DNA of 64,000 nucleotides from Ruminococcus flavefaciens AE3010 (GCF_000526795.1 NZ_JAGT01000001.1:705001-769000); one strand, 5' to 3'. Positions 42,101-47,298 are shown, counted from the first letter of the stretch. Notes: generated by a model not told the origin, from the letters alone. Numbers and translations: made by a program.

Positions 42101-43802
42101 CCTCTTCGTTTCCGAGGTCTATCACAGGTATTTCGGAATCGATATTTATATGCTCTGCTGTATATTTAAGTATGGCTTTCGGCTGGCAGTCACTGAGCAT
42201 AAAGTTGATCCTTTCATCAGGATACATAGGATCGATCGGCACATATGCTCCGCCTGCCTTGACGATTCCATAGATCCCGCATATCATTTCCATGCTTCTC
42301 TCGGAAATAATAGCTACAAAATCATCAGGTCCAACACCAAGATCACGTAATTTATAAGCAAGTGCGTTAGCTTTTTCATTCAGTTCGGAATAGGTCAGAC
42401 ATTTATCGTCTGTCATTACAGCGATACTGTCAGGAGTCCTGATGACCTGTTCCTCAAAAAGCTCAGCTATTGTCTTGTTTTTTGGATACTCAGCTTCTGT
42501 TGCATTGAATTCTCCGAGTATCACAGCTTTTTCAGTCTGAGTAGCAGCTTCAACATCGATGACTTTCTGTTCGGGAGCATCAAGTACCTGCTCGATCATC
42601 CTGATAATACTCTCATTCATGGTGTGAATAAAGCTGTCAGAGTACCTCATATACGGATAGTCATATTCGACCATAAAAATATCCGAATCATTTCGCTCAC
42701 TCACCGTTACAGATAAAGTATCACTGTGTCCGCAGCCGAGCCAGTTCATCTCATAGCCCATTGCCTTATTCTCAACTGTGGAGAATGTCTGAAAATTAAC
42801 ACACAGGTCAATGAGTCCTTCTTTATGAGCGCAGTTCTCCTGCATCAAGCCATAGGTAAATCTTCGGTGCTTGAGCAGCTTCATTTCACTGCTCTTAACA
42901 TATCTGATATATTCATTAACAGTACTGTTATTATCTATCTCCAGTAAAAACGGTATCATTGTTACGAACATACCCACTGTTTCTTTTTCATGTACACCTC
43001 GGTTATGGAGAGTAAGTCCTATAGAAGCACTTCCCGAAGCAGTGGTCTTGCTTTTATAAAGTGCAAAGACCGAATTGAAAAAGCATGGGAGGCTGATCTC
43101 ATTTTCCGCACAGTAAGCCTTTATCCTGCTGCCGAGTTCTTTAGAGATATTAAATTCATAGCGGCGGCTTGAAAGATCATCTGAATCGTCACTGTGAGGG
43201 AGTGCACTGCCCTCGTATTCATTTAACGCATCAGTCCAGTATTCCTTGTCACGAATAAACGCCTTGCTGTGAAAATACTCCTTTTCCTTTGCAACAAAAC
43301 CGCTGTAATCATAGTCGCTGTACTCAATATATGGTTTGCCGCATCTCTTTTCGACCTCGGCAGAAAGCATTTTCTGAACAGTATATGTACCAATTGCATC
43401 GGAAATAAGATGGTGTATGTTTGAGTAAACACACCATTTTTCTTCATCTTTTACATATACGATATAAGACTTTATAAGCGGTGAATCATATCCGAAAATA
43501 CACTCTTTAAGTCTGTCATTTATCCAGTTCTGATACTCAGCAATATTATCCACCTGAACATACGGAAATTCTCTTTCCCGAAACTCACATGTATATTGCT
43601 TAACACCGTCATTTGTCAGAGTGATCTGAAGTCTCAGTATTGATGAGTTTGCGATAACGCTATTGATACATTCGTTGATCTCTTCATAAGAAAGCTTAGT
43701 TTTGAAACGACAGTCTGTACCAATGTTATTTATACTCAATCCCGGATAAAAGACCTCCCTTTTGTATATCTCCATCTGGGCTAATGATAAGTCAAAATTC
43801 AT
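28833..43802 (-). CDS. NRPS, four modules (1-4): C-A-T-E, C-A-T, C-A-T, C-A-T-E, with lipoinitiation-like first C domain
   Basis: First synthetase of the line, 4,989 residues, adding residues 1 to 4. Carrier serines are at residues 985, 2464, 3483 and 4502. The N-terminal C domain (YPGLSINNIG, then HHLISDA) resembles the surfactin starter C domain that transfers a fatty acyl group to residue 1, so a lipopeptide is likely. E domains follow modules 1 and 4 (HHIAVDGVSWR, HHLAVDGVSWR). The C-terminal tail (EIDELDIDFINSLLD) is acidic like a donor docking segment. The ATG at 43802 has AAGGAT and AGGAG upstream. Module 1 and the second C domain are diverged from the homogenised repeats; modules 2-4 share near-identical DNA with the next gene. 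Confidence 0.97.
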   Translation of the reverse strand: MNFDLSLAQMEIYKREVFYPGLSINNIGTDCRFKTKLSYEEINECINSVIANSSILRLQITLTNDGVKQYTCEFREREFPYVQVDNIAEYQNWINDRLKECIFGYDSPLIKSYIVYVKDEEKWCVYSNIHHLISDAIGTYTVQKMLSAEVEKRCGKPYIEYSDYDYSGFVAKEKEYFHSKAFIRDKEYWTDALNEYEGSALPHSDDSDDLSSRRYEFNISKELGSRIKAYCAENEISLPCFFNSVFALYKSKTTASGSASIGLTLHNRGVHEKETVGMFVTMIPFLLEIDNNSTVNEYIRYVKSSEMKLLKHRRFTYGLMQENCAHKEGLIDLCVNFQTFSTVENKAMGYEMNWLGCGHSDTLSVTVSERNDSDIFMVEYDYPYMRYSDSFIHTMNESIIRMIEQVLDAPEQKVIDVEAATQTEKAVILGEFNATEAEYPKNKTIAELFEEQVIRTPDSIAVMTDDKCLTYSELNEKANALAYKLRDLGVGPDDFVAIISERSMEMICGIYGIVKAGGAYVPIDPMYPDERINFMLSDCQPKAILKYTAEHINIDSEIPVIDLGNEEVWKGVSENPERVNRPDDLIYCIYTSGTTGKPKGVMNRNQGLVNRIFWMDSRYPIDEKDVILQKTTFTFDVSVWEIFWWAIKGARVALLVKDGEKEPNKICDAILNHKVTTMHFVPSMLAMFEEYVMDTQGAALKLKSLRNVFASGEALKPVHVDNFYSITKSAGLSAKLANFYGPTEASIDVTYYDCTPEDNSIIPIGRPISNTQIYILNGLRLCGIGVAGELCIGGDGVARGYLNRPELNEEKFIQNPFGDGRMYRTGDLAKWLPDGNIAYLGRIDEQVKIRGLRIELGEIESRLREIEDIRDCAVIARADSTGDKAIYAYYTSDREKSVSEIRDRLSENVPGYMIPAYMMQIDRIPVTKNGKLDRRALPEIEARTERKYTAPKNDIQKLLCEAFADVLNIERVGITDNFYELGGDSIKAIRIISKLRNAGYDISVKEIMNRKTVEKIVPAMNRMDTSVSYDQGEVSGTIENTPIINKFFDYDLKKPEHFNQAMIFNMKGTENDVIRCAVGEIVKHHDMLRAVCRGREIRILPVNESRLFDFYEYDFSDKDDKKKAVEEECTRINGGFVFETGPLVKAAVFDLGDDKIMMMCIHHIAVDGVSWRIISEDLDTAVYQIKEEKNVKLPEKTMSFTDWSRQLNEYGKSSAIDRYFWKKNDESIAQGSIEYSCENGKTGSVYGELSEEITDSLLHCSMNICGAKIDEVLLAGLTRAVCRITGQKLLSVKLEGHGRESIHGNTAVDRTVGWFTNVYAAAFEDIDDSLNAIKNAKDTLRCIPDSGLGYGFVPHSCAPDICFNYLGDFSGSKMSYSGDYSYGMTVAKENVTDDKIIFDCQISDGKLMFNIRCQDRTIGIGFAEKLKDNFISCAAELAEFCKCNVCEEKTRSDYGLNDINENEFDTIIKSVGYKPEKIYGLTPLQEGMLFHRLEDKDSTSYVIQGVYNISHRIDATAFTAALDVLSERFEVLRTKFVYKGISAPKQIICKDNVPEFNIVDANENEISDLLKTDVKRGFDLENDPLIRVTLIKTGDENGKLVITIDHIIIDGWGVSNISEHLFRYYSELIHGKSIDEIRNEIVAQKRSEKEFNDYIEWLDNQDKIKAEEYWRNLIDGYESECRIIPAGIHEETDEQVRVIRREIPTDTTSALRAVSSQNECTINSAVEAALGIMLQKYSRSSDVLFGKVVSGRNAHMSGIENIVGLFINTIPVRIKTEQGCTVEQLMREQQKQNVDSTNYEYYSLADIQKLTPQGSDLIKILYVFENYSSGKKEEENIAEKEGIVFESSREQTNYDLTVSAFDTNDTLRLELMYDPRKYSEKEAELIIERLVYICDQIAASPLSRICDLDTVLNEEKKLIHEDFNNTAAAYPRDKTVAELFEEQVKKTPNNTALVFENNSLTYSELNAKANSLAHKLREIGVKPDDFVAIIADKSIEMICGIYGIIKAGGAYVPIDPTYPDDRIEFMLEDCKPKAILELTTESITFKTLIPVIDLADSKVWTGASDDPEIVNKPTDGIYCIYTSGTTGKPKGVIVENRNVVKLVKNCDYTDLNEKTVVLQTGQLMFDASTFEMWGTSLNGGTLHLVEKETMLNAETFKKYMTENGVNTLFITTALFNQFIYEDNTIFNGLKHLMFGGEATSERHVEILRSQNTGVDFRNVYGPTETTTFAAHYIIDKKVDKTPIGKPISNTQMYILNENALCGIGVPGELCIAGDGVARGYLNRPELTAEKFVKNPFGEGRMYRSGDLARWLPDGNIEFLGRIDEQVKIRGFRIELGEIESRIRGIDGIKDCAVIARADSTGDKAIYAYYTSDEEKSVSEIRDRLSESMPEYMIPAYMMQIEAIPVTRNGKLDKRALPDIEAKATKEYIAPRNEIEEKICNIFSEILNVEQVGIKDSFFELGGHSLRATRLVNRIEAETGTRIALKEVFAHPTAEQLAVLAGAESEEYVPIPKAEEKEYYPMSSAQKRTYLIQQMDPESTAYNMPQNLKLTGEVRPADLRKALQEMTDRHEILRTQFLMIDGEPVQKILDHTEADFEYITSTESDEELMKNFLKPFDLASGKPVRVKLVNKGEYHLMMFDMHHIVSDGMSVNTFTNEFMALYNGEKPEPLTHQFKDYSEWMRTRDLSGQAKYWKSQFEDEIPVLDMPTDFQRPQDQSYEGSITSATLDEKLSNSVKELVRKSGATEYMVFLAAAMVMLSKYSRQEDIVIGSPISGRTHKDTEGMLGMFVNTLAMRGRPEKNKSFKDFLKEIKETCLRAYENQEYPFEELVEAVEVRRDMSRNPLFDVMLTMQNNESTKLKLGDSGIEETGTANTVAKFDLSIDVTETDGKFGVVLEYCTALFKNETADRILAHFIEVVKSITVNFEQKISEIEMATAEEKQLILNDFNATETEYPRGKTVVELFEEQVKKTPNSTALVFENNTLTYAELNERANSLAHKLREIGVKPDDFVAIIADRSIEMICGIYGVIKSGGAYVPIDPTYPKDRISFMLDDCKPKAVLKYTTENVIIDNEIPVIDLGNEEVWKGASDDLQHINTPNDLIYCIYTSGTTGRPKGVELENTGLIGLVKSYEEVFEMTGNDRMMQYASYCFDQSVGDIFGAMLNGAALYVVASEMRYNMSELEAYMKTKRITVASLTPKVIRELDICGMPDLRLLDSGGEAAELDVLRKIAVSGKKIINSYGPTEATVNTTYSEIKAETQRVVIGGHSCHTKVYIAEADNLCGIGVPGELCITGDGLARGYLNRPELTAEKFVKNPFGEGRMYRSGDLARWLPDGNIEFLGRIDEQVKIRGFRIELGEIESRIREIKGIKDCAVIARADSTGDKAIYAYFTSDEEKSVSEIRDRLSESMPEYMVPAYMMQIKAIPVTRNGKLDKRALPDIEARATKKYIAPRNEIEEKICNIFSEILNVEQVGIKDSFFELGGHSLRATRLVNRIEAETGTRIALKEVFAHPTAEQLAVLAGAESEEYVPIPKAEEKEYYSMSSAQKRTYLIQQMDPESTAYNMPQNLKLTGEVRPEDLRKALQEMTDRHEILRTQFLMIDGEPVQKILDHIDADFEYVTSEESDEELMKNFLRPFDLASGKPVRVKLVNKGEYHLMMFDMHHIVGDGMSDEIFTREFMALYNGEKLEPLTHQFKDYSEWMRTRDLSDQAEYWKSQFEDEIPVLDMPTDFQRPQEQSYAGSITSRILDEDLSKSVKDLVRKSGATEYMVFLAAAMVMLSKYSRQEDIVIGSPISGRTHKDTEGMLGMFVNTLAMRGRPEKNKSFKDFLKEIKETCLKAYENQEYPFEELVEAVEVHRDMSRNPLFDVMLVLQNNEMANGELSGAEAEETGSSETSAKFDLTFNVSEFNGKFGIGLEYCTALFRSETADRILAHFIEVLKSITANAEQKISEIEMTTDEEKKLILNDFNATAMDYPRDKTVVELFEEQIKKTPNNTALVFDNNSLTYAELNAKANSLAHKLRELGVKQDDFVAIIADRSIEMICGIYGIIKSGGAYVPIDPTYPKDRIGFMLDDCKPKAVLKYTTESIAIDSEIPVIDLADSKVWTGSSHDPEHVNTPNDLIYCIYTSGTTGKPKGVTIGNLSLNNYLRTVGEHFYIHDGVIPLITNYAFDLTVTAILGSMLLGRTLMLFMTEYDLAKYASENDVAVLKIVPSHLNLLMDEIETFGKCKIHALMLGGEAVTRPLTERIVSVIGEDTEIINEYGPTEATVASSFAKLKNGEPITIGKPFYNTQIYIFNDMEFCGIGVPGELCIAGDGVARGYLNRLELTDEKFVKNPFGDGRMYRTGDLAKWLPDGNIEYLGRIDEQVKIRGFRIELGEIESRIREIDGIKDCAVIARADSTGDKAIYAYYTSDEEKSVSEIRDRLSAVMPEYMVPAYMMQIEAIPVTRNGKLDKRALPDIEAKATKEYAAPRNEKEEAVCSAFSEILNIETVGIKDNFFELGGDSIKAIRIISKLRNYGYKVTVKDIMSGKTAENIALSLSSESNEKKYEQGEVYGRVEATPIINEFREWHLARPEHYNQAMMFSVDGIDNATIHRAITEIVKHHDVLRAVYRNDTLEILPISESKLCDFYEYDYSNENDKYSAVEKKCTEIQSGIDLANGPLVKAAVFELGDTKQLMLCIHHLAVDGVSWRILSEDLETSLKQLKNGGTVELPEKTASFIEWSNKLNNYFKNQSEQNIKYWNNDEKALTEGKLLAIYSEDTIGRQTVEFDEKITDIILKQTGNVYGARTEEVLLAALSMAVLSLTGQKKLSIRLEGHGRTDLESTVFVDRTVGWFTNIYAVALDCSDDPEAAIINAKDTIRRVPDSGIGYGFTEHSVKPDICFNYLGESEDKGKTPVYSCGKMISDENKNETIVFNGGVLNGVMSFEIESYDDRFGKRFIEELSGYFEENVKKLAEYCSEFGEQANEQTLSDMQSSEIDELDIDFINSLLD
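33163..37028. repeat. 3,866-bp duplicated NRPS block, copy 2 (modules 2/3/4)
   Basis: Partner of 16395-20260, in the same orientation, in the other NRPS gene. It runs from the end of A2 through T2, C3, A3 and T3 to the start of C4. The junctions lie inside conserved motifs, so both proteins keep a continuous frame. I saw no transposase or inverted repeat at the borders. Confidence 0.95.
33191..36246 (-). other. NRPS module 3 (C-A-T), unassigned substrate X, twin of module 8
   Basis: LCL-type C domain with HHIVSDGMS. The A3 code reads D-Q-G-S-D-G-S-V-N, which I cannot match to a known substrate. The whole module appears identical at DNA level to module 8 because it lies inside the duplicated block, so residues 3 and 8 should be the same. 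Confidence 0.7.
36247..39389 (-). other. NRPS module 2 (C-A-T), predicted Ile or Val
   Basis: The C domain begins YGLTPLQEGMLFH, the form seen directly after epimerases, and carries HIIIDGWG. The A2 code reads D-A-F-F-M-G-V-T-F, close to known branched-chain codes (Ile or Val). The A-domain C-terminal end and T domain downstream of about 37,028 belong to the 3.87-kb duplicated block, while the core upstream is unique. Confidence 0.65.
39390..43802 (-). other. NRPS module 1 (starter C-A-T-E), predicted D-Ser
   Basis: C1 spans roughly 42,520-43,802, A1 41,000-42,510, T1 around 40,850 and E1 39,420-40,720. The pocket residues read by alignment with the GrsA Phe domain are D-V-W-H-F-S-F-I-D, close to the standard serine code DVWHLSLID. 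With an intact E domain this gives D-Ser. The module has almost no near-identical DNA elsewhere in the window, so it looks like the oldest or most isolated part of the line. Confidence 0.75.
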
Positions 43803-43870
43803 ATTGATCCTTAATCTCCTTATAAAATGAATACAAAAAATAATAAAAGAATTACCCTAAATAATACAGA

Positions 43871-44569
43871 TCAATCAGCGATCAAACCTGCAAAATAATC
43901 CTGAAATTCCGAACAGTTGAACGGAAAGAAGTGGCCGGCATCAAATTCCTTGAATTCAAAGTGGCCGTATGTATATTTTTCCCACTCTCTCATATCAGCC
44001 TCGCAGGCTTCATCGTCCTGTGAGCCTGTCATCACTATCATAGGCGCTTTAAGCTTTGGAAGTCCTGTATATCCTTTATAGCTTTCTCCTACAAGTGTGT
44101 CGGCATAAAAGACCTCATACAAAAGATCAAGCAGTTCCGGTTCATCCATTATCTCAGGATCCATCATATCCATTTCAAAGAACTTATCCATAAACTCCTT
44201 TTTTGGCAGACCTGATATTTTCTCGTCTTTTCCGCTGAGATGCGGAGGTCTTGTGCCGCCGATAATGACCTTTTTCGGTGGATAAGCATATCTTTCCTCA
44301 AGCTTGAGGGCGGTCAGGAGAGATATGAGGCATCCCATACTATGCCCGTAAATAATATAATTCACAGGGTTTTCAGCAATAATTGTACTGAAAACGTCCT
44401 CTGCCATATCATTTGCATCTGTGAAAAGCTCCTCACCGAAACGACTGCTGTGGCCGCTGTATTCAACAGGGATGATCTCTGCATTATCCTTATATTCATC
44501 TATCCAATCATTGAAAATAGACTTTGAACCGCCTGCATAGGGCAGACAGAATACCTTTACCTTACTCAT
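43871..44569 (-). CDS. Type II thioesterase, NRPS-associated (second copy)
   Basis: Alpha/beta-hydrolase of 232 residues that in this family removes wrong or stalled acyl groups from carrier domains. The nucleophile elbow GHSMG has Ser77; an Asp follows in GSQDDEA and the His in DAGHFF. The start ATG has AAGGAG upstream (AAGGAGTTAACAGATG). It lies 37 bp after the first thioesterase and 68 bp before the first NRPS gene, so all are probably co-transcribed. It is similar in style to SrfAD of the surfactin operon. It is clearly diverged from its neighbour, so the two are not a recent duplication. Confidence 0.92.
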   Translation of the reverse strand: MSKVKVFCLPYAGGSKSIFNDWIDEYKDNAEIIPVEYSGHSSRFGEELFTDANDMAEDVFSTIIAENPVNYIIYGHSMGCLISLLTALKLEERYAYPPKKVIIGGTRPPHLSGKDEKISGLPKKEFMDKFFEMDMMDPEIMDEPELLDLLYEVFYADTLVGESYKGYTGLPKLKAPMIVMTGSQDDEACEADMREWEKYTYGHFEFKEFDAGHFFPFNCSEFQDYFAGLIAD

Positions 44570-44606
44570 CTGTTAACTCCTTCTGAATCTCATATTTTTT
44601 ATGCAG

Positions 44607-45311
44607 TCACCATGCATACTTTCTGAGCAGAGCTTCCAGAGAGCCCATAAGCAGGTCATGTCCGCTTTCCTGAAATGCAAAAAAGTGGTTGCCGCCCAAC
44701 ATTTTCAGTTCAAATTTTTTACTTGTGTATTTGTTCCACTCCTTCATTTCGTCTTCGGGAGCTTCATGGTCTTCAATTCCTGCAAAAACAGAAATGGGTG
44801 TGTCAAGCACATCAATATCATCTATAGCATAATCATCTACAAGCTTCATATCCGCGTAAAGAAGCTCAAATACTATCTCTCTAAGTTCTTCATTTTCAAG
44901 CACCTCACGAGGTGTGTTTCCGAGATTTATTATCCTCTCCATAAATGCATCTTTTGACATTGTTGTATATTTCTGTCTGCGATAAAGAAGATGGGGTGGA
45001 CGAAGTGATGCAAGTACAATATGCTCAGGCATGAGACAGCCTCTTTTTCTGAGTTCACGAGTCAATTCATATGTAACAAGACTTCCGAGGCTGTGACCGT
45101 ATATAATATACTTTTCATGATTATTCCTGAAGTATCTTTCGATAAGATCATCACAAACCTCTGATATGCTGTTGTACAGATCCTGTCCGAACAAGCTGCC
45201 GTGACCGCGGTATTCGATCGCAGTTATCTTTGCAAGACCTGAGAGTCTCTGCTCCCAGTCTCTGTATACGTTTGCATTTCCTCCTGAATATGGAATACAG
45301 AATAATTTCAT
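44607..45311 (-). CDS. Type II thioesterase, NRPS-associated (first gene of the operon)
   Basis: Alpha/beta-hydrolase of 234 residues in the SrfAD/GrsT family of editing thioesterases. The GHSLG elbow has Ser74, with an Asp in GIEDHEAP and the His in GGNHFF completing the triad. I chose the ATG at 45311 because AAGGGGG lies nine bases upstream; an upstream in-frame ATG at 45341 would place that ribosome site inside the gene. It is the first gene after the operon promoter. Two thioesterases in a row is unusual; one may act on the acyl starter or take part in release. Confidence 0.92.
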   Translation of the reverse strand: MKLFCIPYSGGNANVYRDWEQRLSGLAKITAIEYRGHGSLFGQDLYNSISEVCDDLIERYFRNNHEKYIIYGHSLGSLVTYELTRELRKRGCLMPEHIVLASLRPPHLLYRRQKYTTMSKDAFMERIINLGNTPREVLENEELREIVFELLYADMKLVDDYAIDDIDVLDTPISVFAGIEDHEAPEDEMKEWNKYTSKKFELKMLGGNHFFAFQESGHDLLMGSLEALLRKYAW

Positions 45312-45340
45312 TATAGAATTCCCCCTTAAAACACTTCCCA

Positions 45341-45361
45341 TAATATATACAAATTATATTA
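45341..45361. promoter_or_regulatory. Possible operator dyad in the NRPS leader
   Basis: Seven-base inverted repeat TAATATA/TATATTA with a seven-base gap, just downstream of the predicted start site. In such AT-rich DNA this could be chance. Confidence 0.3.
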
Positions 45362-45375
45362 CGCTCTAAAAAATA

Positions 45376-45404
45376 ATTATATCACACATCGTAATATATG
45401 TCAA
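45376..45404 (-). promoter_or_regulatory. Promoter of the NRPS operon
   Basis: TTGACA at 45404-45399, a 17-base spacer and TATAAT at 45381-45376, a full consensus sigma-A promoter. The start site should be near 45369, giving a leader of about 58 bases. Confidence 0.85.
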
Positions 45405-45521
45405 CAGTTATACAGATGTTTATATTATATAAATACAGTTCATAAAATTTATTAAAAATCATACTACTTGTACATAACATTTATATATATATAAATCCCC
45501 CCTTTTTTTCCGATTTTCCTA

Positions 45522-45550
45522 TTGACAATATAATTATAATATAGTATAAT
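45522..45550 (+). promoter_or_regulatory. Promoter of the symporter gene
   Basis: TTGACA at 45522-45527, a 17-base spacer and TATAAT at 45545-45550; full consensus. The predicted leader is about 79 bases with AGAAAGG at 45618-45624 before the ATG. Confidence 0.85.
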
Positions 45551-45635
45551 TAAACTCAGTCAATTACTTTATTCATTTAAAGCTTTACAAGTTTATAACT
45601 AAAAAACTGTAAAGTTAAGAAAGGTCGCGATATCA

Positions 45636-47225
45636 ATGGGCTCACAAGCCGCAACATTCGTCATTCTTGCCATTTACATAACAATAATGGTAAGTATCGG
45701 AATCTACATGTCAAAACGTACTAAGTCCTCCGAGGACTTCATGCTTGGCGGAAGAAGCGTCGGTTCATGGCTGACTGCTTTTTCATACGGTACAACATAT
45801 TTTTCAGCGGTCGTATTCATCGGATATGCAGGTCAGTTCGGCTGGATGTACGGTGCTTCCGCAACATGGGTAGGTATAGGAAACGCTATTATCGGAAGCC
45901 TTATACCGTTCTTCCTCATAGGTAAAAGGACCCGTCTTATGTCCAATCATCTTGGCGCCAAGACAATGCCTGAATTCTTTGAGCACAGATTTGACTCAAA
46001 GGGACTTAAAACAGCAGCAGCTCTTATTGTATTCATCTTCCTTATCCCCTATACAGCTTCTGTATACAACGGACTTTCACGTCTTTTCGGCATGGTTTTT
46101 GACCTTGGCGAAAATGGCGGTACTATCATAATCATTGCAATGGCTGTTCTTTCTGCTATATACGTAACTCTCGGCGGATACAAGGCTACAGCGCTCAATG
46201 ACTTCTTCCAGGGAATAATCATGCTCATCGGTATCGGAACCGTCGTAGCTCTTACTGTTCAGAGAAAGGACGGGCTCTCAGCTGCTCTCGATGCACTCAA
46301 CACTATTTCCGACAGCAAGACTGAGGCAGGTACTCTCGGTTCAATCTTCGGACCTGATCCAATAAACCTCCTCGGCGTTGTAATCCTTACATCACTTGGT
46401 ACATGGGGACTTCCGCAGATGGTACAGAAGTTCTACGCTATCAAGGACGAGCAGGCTATCAAGAAGGGTGCTATCATTTCCACATTCTTCGCTATCGTAG
46501 TGGCAGGCGGCTCCTACTTCATGGGCGGTTTTGTAAGACTCTACTGCACACTTGATGCTTCTGACGGCTCAGGCAGAGCCTTCATCGAAACAGTAAACGG
46601 CAAGCCTGTTTACGACACAATGGTCCCTGCACTCATTCATCAGGCTCTTCCGAACATTCTTATCGGTCTTGTAGTTGTACTTGTACTTTCAGCTTCACTT
46701 TCTACACTGTCATCACTTGTTCTCACATCAAGCTCAACACTTACAAACGATCTTATCAAGCCACGTATCAAGAATTTCGATGATAAGCATCAGGTACTTT
46801 TCATGCGAATACTCATCGCTGTATTCCTTGTTATTTCCGTAATTATTGCCAGCCATAAGAACGCTTCAATCTCAACTCTCATGTCTTACTCATGGGGCGC
46901 ACTTTCAGGCGCATTCCTGGGACCATTCCTCTATGGTCTGTTCATGAAGAAGGCTTCAAAGGCAGCTGTAGCTGCAAGTATGATAACAGGCGTAGGCATA
47001 AGCGTTATCCATATGCTTTTATTCAGCTTTAATATTGAGGCATTCAGCGGCATCAAGCAGGCTGTTATCGATCTCAACTGCCCGCTTTCACTTCTCTCAC
47101 CTATCAATGCAGGCGCATTCTCAATGATAGTATCACTTCTCATAGTTCCTATAGTAAGTTCATTTACTAAGGCTCCCGAGAAGAAAGTTGTAGATAACGC
47201 ATTCAGCAGTCTCGAAACAAAGTAA
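45636..47225 (+). CDS. Sodium:solute symporter family protein
   Basis: Integral membrane protein of 529 residues with about 13 hydrophobic segments, in the SSS/PutP family that couples sodium entry to uptake of amino acids, sugars or vitamins. The N-terminus (DFMLGGRSVGSWLTAFSYGTTYFSA) matches the family's first helices, and the C-terminal half keeps the LSTLSSLVLTSSS serine/threonine-rich segment typical of the second sodium site. It stands alone on the plus strand with its own promoter and terminator. The substrate cannot be told from sequence. No functional link to the NRPS is evident beyond the shared promoter region. Confidence 0.88.
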   Translation: MGSQAATFVILAIYITIMVSIGIYMSKRTKSSEDFMLGGRSVGSWLTAFSYGTTYFSAVVFIGYAGQFGWMYGASATWVGIGNAIIGSLIPFFLIGKRTRLMSNHLGAKTMPEFFEHRFDSKGLKTAAALIVFIFLIPYTASVYNGLSRLFGMVFDLGENGGTIIIIAMAVLSAIYVTLGGYKATALNDFFQGIIMLIGIGTVVALTVQRKDGLSAALDALNTISDSKTEAGTLGSIFGPDPINLLGVVILTSLGTWGLPQMVQKFYAIKDEQAIKKGAIISTFFAIVVAGGSYFMGGFVRLYCTLDASDGSGRAFIETVNGKPVYDTMVPALIHQALPNILIGLVVVLVLSASLSTLSSLVLTSSSTLTNDLIKPRIKNFDDKHQVLFMRILIAVFLVISVIIASHKNASISTLMSYSWGALSGAFLGPFLYGLFMKKASKAAVAASMITGVGISVIHMLLFSFNIEAFSGIKQAVIDLNCPLSLLSPINAGAFSMIVSLLIVPIVSSFTKAPEKKVVDNAFSSLETK

Positions 47226-47228
47226 ACC

Positions 47229-47256
47229 AAAAGGAGCGCAAAAGCGCTCCTTTTTA
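47229..47256 (+). terminator. Terminator of the symporter gene
   Basis: Stem AAGGAGCGC / GCGCTCCTT with an AAAA loop followed by a T tract, starting a few bases after the stop codon. Confidence 0.9.
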
Positions 47257-47262
47257 ATGCAC

Positions 47263-47296
47263 AAAAAAAGCAGCTGAAAAATCAGCTGCTTTTTTT
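47263..47296. terminator. Bidirectional terminator between symporter and dockerin gene
   Basis: Perfect hairpin GCAGCTGA-AAAA-TCAGCTGC flanked by A7 on one side and T7 on the other, so it works in both directions. It ends the minus-strand dockerin/mtnN unit. Confidence 0.9.
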
Positions 47297-47298
47297 CA

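Larger units (their letters stand above)
45312..45635. other. Divergent intergenic region between NRPS operon and symporter
   Basis: About 324 bp of very AT-rich DNA with no coding frame. It holds two divergent consensus promoters (described separately), a TAATATA/TATATTA dyad at 45341-45361 between the NRPS start site and its ribosome site, and a C6T7 tract at 45497-45509. Confidence 0.9.

Noticed and set aside
88..42950. Dozens of plus-strand open frames of 60-274 codons under the NRPS genes
   Set aside because: They lie opposite long minus-strand coding frames, recur in step with the module repeat, are rich in Ser/Leu/Cys runs and lack ribosome sites. They are antisense shadows.
45309..45341. 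ATG at 45341 as start of the first thioesterase
   Set aside because: It would put AAGGGGG inside the gene and add residues not seen in the family; the ATG at 45311 is correctly spaced.
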